Both the position numbers and the translations under genes were made by a program. The notes beneath the pieces were generated by a model. It was not told where the DNA came from. It was given only the letters and a program-made list of their open reading frames with translations, and searched no databases. Below are positions 7,283 to 13,064 of a DNA stretch of 17,117 nt, piece by piece. The stretch lies in NCBI GenBank assembly GCA_030640155.1, contig DAOWJX010000224.1, positions 1 to 17,117 on the forward strand, given 5' to 3'. Positions within the stretch are counted from its first letter, which is position 1; the number at the start of each line of letters is the position of its first letter. This DNA comes from Candidatus Aegiribacteria sp. GTDB taxonomy: Bacteria; Fermentibacterota; Fermentibacteria; Fermentibacterales; JCC-6.

Positions 7283-7321
7283 TTGCTTCTAATAAGAGCT
7301 TCCTGTTAACATTATTGATAG
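7254..7321 (-). other. attC-like recombination site upstream of the phosphatase gene (68 nt)
   Basis: The plus-strand segment 7261-7282 matches 6018-6039 of site B at 19 of 22 positions, and both sites share TTCTAATA in the opposite arm. ATTA (7265-7268) can pair with TAAT (7290-7293). The outer elements are GTTGTGG (minus strand of 7254-7260) and GTTAAC (7315-7320); the core fits GTTRRRY poorly. It overlaps the 5' end of the phosphatase reading frame. Confidence 0.4.
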
Positions 7322-7393
7322 TCGTAAGATGAAGTCAATGGATGTGTAGAATTCCGCTTTCTGTTTCATGCTATGTTGAGAAAATGCTGAGGG

Positions 7394-8533
7394 TCACTGT
7401 CTCCTGGTATGCAGGTTGAAGCGGGCGGAATCCGATGAGAAGTCAGTGCCGATACTGCCCTCTGCTACTCCCTTCTCAAGCATATCGATGATATCCGTGG
7501 CAAGATGGCCTGACAAGCCTCCTGGTAACTCGCTGAAGCTAAAAAAGACAGAAGTAGCATTATCTCCGATACCGCCGAATCCTATGGTTGGTCTTCTGTT
7601 GGGGTCCATTATGTAGATTGAGTTTATCGGAAGAAGCCCATTTTCACCGCTGAGCATCAGATTGCCCCATTCATCAGTTGTCAGGAAAGGTTCTTCCTGA
7701 AGGCCAAGATCCACGGGATCTACTCCGATTATATCAATATCAATCACCGGTGGTTCCGGAAGGATTCCGTCTGAAAGGTAGAGAGATAGATCATCAATAG
7801 TTCTGATTACCGGAGCTGTAGGATATACTGTGCATCTGTAAACGTTATCAGAGTAGTACATAACCCTTCCAGAAAGAATCAGATCGTTTCCATCATCAAC
7901 CGGGATTGTGATGTAGACAGATGATTCGAGTAGCTGGTTGTCCATCCCTCCGAGTCGAAGCTGCCACTTTGAAAGATCAAGTTTATGCAGAAGCGGGAAA
8001 TGTGATTCAATATGCCAGCCCTCTTCAGTTTCAGTAGCTCTAGCATCAAGGAATTGACTGACTCCAGCGAACCAGATATCAATCACCACAGTTCTCTTAT
8101 TCAAAGATTCGCCGGAACAGAGTACTCCAAGCTCTTCTCTGCTCAGAACACCTGGTTCAAGCAGGAAAGCATTGAAATCGTAGTACCCTTTTAGCAAATA
8201 AAAACCGTTACCTGGGAATCCCACAATCTGCAAATCCCCGCTGCTGTCAGGAATAAGGAGGATTTCTTTTCCCTCGGTCAGGTCATAAGCCATACATGCA
8301 CCCATCTCCCAGAAATCGATATTGAGGGTATCGCCGGCAAGTGCATCTCCAAGGAAAACGATCTTCACGATAACGGTGACTGAACTGTTATGAACACTTA
8401 AAATTGTAGCTTCGTATATCCATGGCAGATCGCTAATTGACTCCTCAAGGTCTTCGAACCACGGTTCAGCGTTAGCTGCAAAAGGGGCAATTGCTGTTAT
8501 CATTAACAGAAGCATAATCATTCTTCCGGACAC
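7394..8533 (-). CDS. Exported protein of unknown function, 379 aa
   Basis: Not recognised. A clear Sec signal peptide (residues 1-23, a hydrophobic run MIMLLLMITAIA ending in AANA, cleavage before EPW) is followed by an acidic, beta-rich domain. The first 130 residues hold a pattern of alternating hydrophobic strands (YEATILSVHNSSVTVIVKIVFLGDALAGDT and a GMACMAYDL-like stretch), reminiscent of small periplasmic beta-barrel or OB-like folds; this is only a shape impression. The start is GTG at 8533 with AAAGGA about 6 nt before it; an ATG at 8521 would shorten the signal peptide by four residues. It is divergent from the next secreted protein. Downstream, 111 bp separate it from the cassette cluster and no terminator hairpin is evident. 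Confidence 0.75.
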   Translation of the reverse strand: MSGRMIMLLLMITAIAPFAANAEPWFEDLEESISDLPWIYEATILSVHNSSVTVIVKIVFLGDALAGDTLNIDFWEMGACMAYDLTEGKEILLIPDSSGDLQIVGFPGNGFYLLKGYYDFNAFLLEPGVLSREELGVLCSGESLNKRTVVIDIWFAGVSQFLDARATETEEGWHIESHFPLLHKLDLSKWQLRLGGMDNQLLESSVYITIPVDDGNDLILSGRVMYYSDNVYRCTVYPTAPVIRTIDDLSLYLSDGILPEPPVIDIDIIGVDPVDLGLQEEPFLTTDEWGNLMLSGENGLLPINSIYIMDPNRRPTIGFGGIGDNATSVFFSFSELPGGLSGHLATDIIDMLEKGVAEGSIGTDFSSDSARFNLHTRRQ

Positions 8534-8550
8534 GGCTTTTCCTTTCTTTT

Positions 8551-8590
8551 CTGTATTACAGATCTATTTGGAATAAATTCCATCTTTATA
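8551..8590 (-). promoter_or_regulatory. Possible promoter and two short palindromes before the 379-aa gene
   Basis: On the minus strand, TATAAA (8585-8590) could be a -10 box with a weak -35. Just downstream lie two perfect short palindromes, GGAATAAATTCC (8570-8581) and CTGTATTACAG (8551-8561), which could be operator half-sites or leader hairpins. Eye inspection only. Confidence 0.22.
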
Positions 8591-8714
8591 CTTCACCTGA
8601 GTTTATCCGAAAAGCACCTTGCTGAGTGCATAATAGACAGCCATGTACTTCAATCCATCCTTTAAACACTCCATTCCACATATTCTAACGTGATACACTC
8701 ATCACCGCACTACC

Positions 8715-8743
8715 TTGAGTCCACGTTCTTATTTCGGTATTGT
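8715..8743 (+). promoter_or_regulatory. Candidate sigma-70-like promoter for the 289-aa gene
   Basis: TTGAGT (8715-8720) and TATTGT (8738-8743) are separated by 17 bp, each matching consensus at four of six positions. It is placed about 30 bp before the ATG at 8774. Confidence 0.33.
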
Positions 8744-8773
8744 TTTCCTGTAGTTCCCGGAAGGAGTTCTTTA

Positions 8774-9643
8774 ATGAAAATCTATTGCTCATCACTGTTC
8801 GGCTTCTCTTTGCTGACAATTCTTTTGTTTAATATATCTCCGTCCCTTGCTGACGATTCCGGATTCTATCTGGAAGAATGGGAGACCAGGAAAGGCAGTC
8901 CGGATGTAATAAACATTCAGGATTTTCCCGCAGAACTGCTGCCTGAAGGGCTGGACAGCCTTGATTTTCTCGTTGTGGGTGAACCGATGGATGGACCTGA
9001 ATTAGCATTGATCGGGTATGGGGAAGATACCCTGTACCTGGGTTCAACTTCATTCGGCATGTTCCTGAATCCGGTAAAGACCTATTCCTGGTTCGATGAG
9101 GAGGAAGATCTTGTAGTAGTAGCCTCGCAATATCCCTACAGCATGTCAACTAATATTGTATCCTACAGCTGGAATCCGGAGACCCTGATACTTGTTGCTG
9201 TTGATTCGACGAATGTTGATTATTCAGTTGAACAACTGTTACTGGTAGACTCACTCCTCGAAACGGGTGAAATCGGACTGGCTGCTGAAACCCTGTATAA
9301 TGTCATGTATCCGTCAAGGTACTACAACAACGAGGAGATGTCCTGCAGGTTTCTGATTGCTGCTCATTTCGCTTCCATGGCCGCTTTTCAGGAGGGAAAC
9401 ATGCAGGACGCGGTACAGTATTTCGAAGCAGCTCGTTCAGTGTTCGAACGGACCTCCTGTAATATGAACTGGTGCTGTTCATTTGAATCAGTCGAACACT
9501 TTCAGGAAAGTCCGTTCTCCGAGTTCATCAGTAAGAATGAGCTTGCATCTATACTCAGCGATTATTCCATTATCTTAAAGAATGAGGATCAAATAACGGC
9601 AAGAGCATTCGCATGGTGTGCAGCAGTGCTGGGAGAAAATTAA
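8774..9643 (+). CDS. Exported protein with TPR-like C-terminal half
   Basis: 289 residues, family not recognised. The signal peptide is residues 1-26 (MKIYCSSLFGFSLLTILLFN, cleavage after SLA). The first half is a beta-rich acidic domain (GYGEDTLYLGSTSFGMFLNP, LVVVASQYPYSM). The second half (about 155-289) has paired helices resembling tetratricopeptide repeats, most clearly LLETGEIGLAAETLYNVM and FQEGNMQDAVQYFEAARSVFE, which usually serve protein-protein contacts. Several Cys in NMNWCCSF may form disulfides outside the cytoplasm. The reading frame stays open upstream to an ATG-less start at 8690, but GGAAGGAG lies 7 nt before the ATG at 8774 and the signal peptide begins there. It is divergent from the 379-aa exported protein. 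Confidence 0.72.
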   Translation: MKIYCSSLFGFSLLTILLFNISPSLADDSGFYLEEWETRKGSPDVINIQDFPAELLPEGLDSLDFLVVGEPMDGPELALIGYGEDTLYLGSTSFGMFLNPVKTYSWFDEEEDLVVVASQYPYSMSTNIVSYSWNPETLILVAVDSTNVDYSVEQLLLVDSLLETGEIGLAAETLYNVMYPSRYYNNEEMSCRFLIAAHFASMAAFQEGNMQDAVQYFEAARSVFERTSCNMNWCCSFESVEHFQESPFSEFISKNELASILSDYSIILKNEDQITARAFAWCAAVLGEN

Positions 9644-9708
9644 CAGGAGGTCGAAATAGAATTGGCATAGAACTGAGAAAAACGAATTATTAGAGGTGGA
9701 GGAAAGAC

Positions 9709-10188
9709 ATTAAGAATCTGATTATCTACGCGACGAAGTATGGCAGTGTTGCAAACGCGGCAAAACTTCTTGCCGGAGAACTTCAGGGTACGACGGATCT
9801 TGTCAGACTTGGACATGATGATCTGCCAGCTCTTGATGAATACGATTCTGTAGTGGTTGGCGGCTCCATCTACGTAGGAAACATACAGAAAGAGGTTAAG
9901 GAATTCTGCCGGGATTTTGAAGCGGAGCTGCTTGAAAAGAATCTTGGCCTGTTCATCTGCGCGGGAGAAAAGAACGAAGAAAAGCGATTGGATGCCATCA
10001 GGATAAATTTTCCGTCAGAGATGATTGACCACTCAACCGCGACCGGGTGGTTCGGATATGAGGTTCATTTCGAGAAAGCTTCTTTCATGGACAGAACTGT
10101 CATTCGACTCATGATGAGGATAAAGAAAAGCTTTTCTGATCTGAAGAATGAGAACATCGCTGAGTTTGCCGCGAAGATGAACGCCTGA
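9709..10188 (+). CDS. HemG/flavodoxin-like protein with apparent ATT start
   Basis: 159-residue flavodoxin-fold protein resembling protoporphyrinogen IX dehydrogenase HemG and the Flavodoxin_5 group; it probably binds FMN. The FMN phosphate loop corresponds to YATKYGSVA (7-15), followed by YDSVVVGGSIYVGNI (45-59) and the HemG-like C-terminal FMDRTVIRLMMRIKK (126-140). No ATG, GTG or TTG exists between the upstream in-frame TAG (9691) and residue 49. GGTGGAGG lies 7 nt before an ATT at 9709, exactly where homologues begin, so ATT is taken as the start. Starting at GTG 9853 would lose the phosphate loop. It converges on the nitroreductase gene with 17 nt between stops. A heme role is not supported by neighbours, so a general flavodoxin-like function is equally possible. 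Confidence 0.8.
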   Translation: MKNLIIYATKYGSVANAAKLLAGELQGTTDLVRLGHDDLPALDEYDSVVVGGSIYVGNIQKEVKEFCRDFEAELLEKNLGLFICAGEKNEEKRLDAIRINFPSEMIDHSTATGWFGYEVHFEKASFMDRTVIRLMMRIKKSFSDLKNENIAEFAAKMNA

Positions 10189-10205
10189 TCACCTGTACTA
10201 TCCGG

Positions 10206-10709
10206 CTACCAGCAGTCGAAGTGAATCTTCTCTGTCCTGAATCGATCCTCAGGTTTTGGAACTTCAGCCGGGACGCCTATCGAAATCAGGGCAACCGGAA
10301 TGATATGATCCGGAAGATCGAACAGTTCTATCATCCCTTTCATCCTTTCTTCTCTTGGATAGACACCAAGCCAGACAGCTCCGAGATTCTGGCGAACCGC
10401 TTCGAGAAGAAGGTTCTGAACAGCTGCCGAACAATCCTGCACGATATATCCCGTTTCACTTTGCAGCCTGGTGTTGCCGCACACGAGAATCGCAGCTCCG
10501 GCATTCGGAACCATCTTTGAGTACGGATGGAATTCAGGGATCCTATTCAACAATGCTCGCTGAGTAATCACTACGAATTCCCATGGCTGACAATTACGGG
10601 CAGAAGGAGCCTGCATTGCAGCACGAAGCAGTGACTCAAGCTTTTCAGCAGGGATCTGTCCATCTCTGTATTTTCTGACACTGCGTCTTGTTTTAATTTC
10701 GTTCAGCAT
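10206..10709 (-). CDS. Nitroreductase family protein
   Basis: 167-residue FMN-dependent oxidoreductase of the small nitroreductase subgroup common in anaerobes; the physiological substrate is unknown. Family features are RRSVRKY (8-14, FMN contact), MQAPSARNCQPWEFVVI (32-48), QDCSAAVQNLLLEA (91-104), GAVWLGVYPREER (110-122), LISIGVPAEVP (141-151), and the typical aromatic C terminus IHFDCW. It is cytosolic. The start is the ATG at 10709, preceded by GGAAGGGA about 6 nt away; the longer upstream frame lies inside the preceding gene. The first 17 nt overlap the end of the GH114-like gene, implying translational coupling. It is the last gene of the rtcB-GH114-nitroreductase run. Confidence 0.9.
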   Translation of the reverse strand: MLNEIKTRRSVRKYRDGQIPAEKLESLLRAAMQAPSARNCQPWEFVVITQRALLNRIPEFHPYSKMVPNAGAAILVCGNTRLQSETGYIVQDCSAAVQNLLLEAVRQNLGAVWLGVYPREERMKGMIELFDLPDHIIPVALISIGVPAEVPKPEDRFRTEKIHFDCW

Positions 10710-11712
10710 TGAGTTTCCCTTCCGATTGATCTTCCCATGTTTCAAATGTATCAACCTTGTCAAGATATACGCCATCAAAACCGGAGTCGATAATTCGCCC
10801 GAGGTATGAATTATCACTCCCTGTAATGATTTCCTGCCAGTCAGAATCCCAATACTCTACAAGGTAGTTCCCTACCCAGTCAGGATTTTCTTCATGAAGC
10901 CATGAAGGTGGAGTGCTGCTCCAGCTCTGCTGCCAGTAGTACCTGTAGTCCTCAGCCTCACCAATACTCATATAGGCGATAATCAGTCTTGATCCGCCAC
11001 CCGGTTTGTTTCTCAGTTGACTGATATCCTGGGCAGTCAGCTGTTCCCCGTTCCAGAACAGGTCAATTATCAGAAGATCATATTCGGTAGCAGCGACAGC
11101 ATTCATGAATTCCTGTCTGCTCGGGTACTGTCCTGGATTAATGAGGTAGAGAAAATTCCCGGCCTCCGAAAGCCTGGTGATATCCTCCTGATTCATATTC
11201 CAGGGTTCCGCTGGATAGGCGGAAATATTGTCGAGGTCTCTGTGATCCGCTGCAAAGGAGATGTAGCCTGCTTCTTCGCACCAGGTATAGGAACTGTCTA
11301 TCTTCCATTGCGTCGAGCAGTAATCAGTGACCAGTGCTTCAATTCCATATGCTTCTCCGAGATCGAGAAAAGAGAACATCCACTCCGTGTCGGAAGAGGG
11401 AGTTGATATGTCATCACCTGTGTATCCGTAGAAAAGATCCTCACGCCCGGAACCGTCGATTGCATTCAGGTAGGAGGATACTGGTGATCCATCCGGTATA
11501 CCTGTTGTGGTGAACAATTCCTGCCCGTTCTGCGGAATAATGAAAAAACCAGGTGAAGAGTTTTTCGCCCATGAGCTTATATCCTGGATGAATTCACGCA
11601 TCTCATCTCTGTATTTCATTGATGAATGCGAGGCGTTATTATTACCCGTTACACATGAAGTCAGCAGCAGTACTACGGAGAGCAACCCTGATATACATAT
11701 GATTTCCTTCAT
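10693..11712 (-). CDS. GH114/TM1410-family lipoprotein with permuted halves
   Basis: 339-residue lipoprotein (signal 1-19, lipobox LTSC with Cys20) of the MJ1477/TM1410 family, TIM-barrel putative glycoside hydrolases related to GH114 endo-alpha-1,4-polygalactosaminidase. Family segments are clear: YDLLIIDLFW (211-220), LIIAYMSIGEAEDYRYYW (243-260), WLHEENPDWVGNYLVEYWD (271-289) and FDGVYLDKVD (312-321). The segment REFIQDISSWAK...FFIIPQNGQEL...EDLFYG...VTDYC (39-132), which follows these in TM1410, comes before them here. The junction is at about 164-183. The protein ends soon after the FDGVYLD strand, so nothing is duplicated. It follows the rtcB stop by 2 nt and overlaps the nitroreductase start. 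Enzymatic activity is unproven for this branch. Confidence 0.85.
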   Translation of the reverse strand: MKEIICISGLLSVVLLLTSCVTGNNNASHSSMKYRDEMREFIQDISSWAKNSSPGFFIIPQNGQELFTTTGIPDGSPVSSYLNAIDGSGREDLFYGYTGDDISTPSSDTEWMFSFLDLGEAYGIEALVTDYCSTQWKIDSSYTWCEEAGYISFAADHRDLDNISAYPAEPWNMNQEDITRLSEAGNFLYLINPGQYPSRQEFMNAVAATEYDLLIIDLFWNGEQLTAQDISQLRNKPGGGSRLIIAYMSIGEAEDYRYYWQQSWSSTPPSWLHEENPDWVGNYLVEYWDSDWQEIITGSDNSYLGRIIDSGFDGVYLDKVDTFETWEDQSEGKLNAERN

Positions 11713-11714
11713 TT

Positions 11715-12911
11715 TCAGCCTTTCACAACACCAAGTGGTCTGAGCCTGACAATAGGTTTTACCAGATCCCGCTGGGCTTTCATCACATCGTCTATGTTCT
11801 TATAGGCTGCTGGAGCCTCACTGAGATCAAGTGAAGGAGAGTCATGTTTCTTTCGACCGTATCCCTTGTATCTTTTCCATCCTTCGAAAACGATACCTTT
11901 CATGGATCTGTCACAGTTGCTTACGGAAAGTTTTCTGGAAGCTTCTCTTCTGCCCATGACCCTTCCGGCTCCATGCGAGCAACTGTTGAATGAGTCAGGA
12001 TTCCCGAGACCCTCGACAATGTACGAGAATGTTCCCATGCTGCCGGGAATGATTCCCTTCTGGCCTTTCCTTGCTGAAGTAGCGCCTTTCCTGTGAACCC
12101 AGACCTTTCTGCCGAAGTGTTTTTCCAGGGCTGCGTAATTATGGTGTATATTGACTTCCTCTGAGAAACCGATCTTTTCCTTCACTTCGGTGAATACATC
12201 CTTGAAAGATACCATAAGCCTTCTCCGGTTCTCGGAGGCAAAATCCATTGCGAATTCCATTTCTCTGATATAGTCTCTTCCATCAGCAGAATTGGCAAGG
12301 AGGTAGGAAAGATCCTTTGAGGGCAGTTCTTTCCTGTTATTATGGCAGAATTTCATAGCCTTTTCGTGATGATGTCCGGCAATTCGATAGCCCGGGTTTC
12401 GTGAGCCGGAATGAATCATGAGCCAGATCCACCCATCATCACCGGCCTGAATTTCCAGAAAGTGATTCCCTCCGCCAAGGGTTCCCAGGCTTCTCTCCGC
12501 CAGATCTTTCCCCCTTTTATCGAACCATGACGGAAGCCTCACGAACTGATCCCAGCTTTGAGCGGTCCTGTGAGAATTCCCTTCTCCTGTCGGAATTCTC
12601 TTTCCTGCGCGGTCTATGATTATTCTGATGTCGCTGTTGCTCAGATTGTCAGCTGGAATATCTGTTCGTGTGGCAACAATGCCGCAGCCTATATCCACAC
12701 CTACAGCATATGGGATAATTGTGTTCTCGCAGGCAATGACTCCACCTATGGGCATTCCGTATCCGGGATGGCAATCAGGCATTATTGCCACATGATGGAA
12801 GGTCTGGCTGTGCCGGGACAGGTTGATCGCCTGGTTCAACGCAATCTTCTCCACATCAGTGCTCCAGAACATTATGGGAATTCTGCCTGAATTCCTGTCA
12901 ACCCATTCCAT
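11715..12911 (-). CDS. rtcB: RtcB, RNA 3'-phosphate/5'-OH ligase
   Basis: GTP- and Mn-dependent ligase that joins RNA 2',3'-cyclic- or 3'-phosphate ends to 5'-OH ends, acting in RNA repair or tRNA splicing. 398 residues, close to E. coli RtcB. Motifs: MPDCHPGYGMPIGGV (44-58), VGVDIGCG with metal ligands D73 and C76 (70-77), GTLGGGNHF with H150, IHSGSRNPG with H167, NIHHNYA (254-260), HRKGATSA (273-280) and SHGAGR (312-317), whose H313 is the residue expected to carry GMP. The C terminus has SEAPAAYKNIDDVM. AGGAGG lies 5 nt before the ATG. No archease or RtcA gene is visible next to it. It is first in a run with the GH114-like lipoprotein and the nitroreductase, and divergent from the M1 peptidase. 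Confidence 0.95.
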   Translation of the reverse strand: MEWVDRNSGRIPIMFWSTDVEKIALNQAINLSRHSQTFHHVAIMPDCHPGYGMPIGGVIACENTIIPYAVGVDIGCGIVATRTDIPADNLSNSDIRIIIDRAGKRIPTGEGNSHRTAQSWDQFVRLPSWFDKRGKDLAERSLGTLGGGNHFLEIQAGDDGWIWLMIHSGSRNPGYRIAGHHHEKAMKFCHNNRKELPSKDLSYLLANSADGRDYIREMEFAMDFASENRRRLMVSFKDVFTEVKEKIGFSEEVNIHHNYAALEKHFGRKVWVHRKGATSARKGQKGIIPGSMGTFSYIVEGLGNPDSFNSCSHGAGRVMGRREASRKLSVSNCDRSMKGIVFEGWKRYKGYGRKKHDSPSLDLSEAPAAYKNIDDVMKAQRDLVKPIVRLRPLGVVKG

Positions 12912-12944
12912 GAGAGCCTCCTGTTCAAAATGTAATTCAATTTT

Positions 12945-12987
12945 AAGGCTGGGTCATGTCTTTACTTCCGACATTTTCCTCAGCCTT
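12945..12987. promoter_or_regulatory. Nested inverted repeat between rtcB and the M1 peptidase gene
   Basis: Outer arms AAGGCTG (12945-12951) and CAGCCTT (12981-12987) are perfectly complementary. Inside them ATGTC (12956-12960) and GACAT (12970-12974) are complementary too, with a 9-nt loop. It lies 34 bp upstream of the rtcB ATG, so it could be an rtcB leader structure or an operator for the divergent pair. Only four Ts follow on the plus strand, so it is a poor terminator. Confidence 0.35.
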
Positions 12988-13064
12988 TTCAGTTTGACCG
13001 TGATTGTTCTTTATTGCAGAAGTCTTCATACTACAATAAACATTCTTATTTGGAGGTTCCGCTG

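Larger units (their letters stand above)
5551..7321 (-). mobile_element. Putative integron cassette cluster lacking an integrase (CALIN-like)
   Basis: Three small same-strand genes without promoters are separated by imperfect palindromes with attC traits: an outer R''/R' pair of the form TAAC...GTTA, inner complementary arms, and a terminal GTTRRRY-like core. The stop codons of two genes lie inside the R'' arm, as in integron cassettes. Sites at 6011-6066 and 7254-7321 share a 22-nt segment at 19/22. Cargo (unknown protein, CGGC protein, phosphatase) is typical of environmental cassettes. No integrase gene or attI is visible in the window; reading order on the minus strand puts any integrase to the right. 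The left boundary is the least certain. Confidence 0.5.

Noticed and set aside
9644..9690. GGAGG just after the 289-aa gene, followed by a very short frame
   Set aside because: No ATG, GTG or TTG with a reading frame of useful length follows; at most it is a relic or chance.
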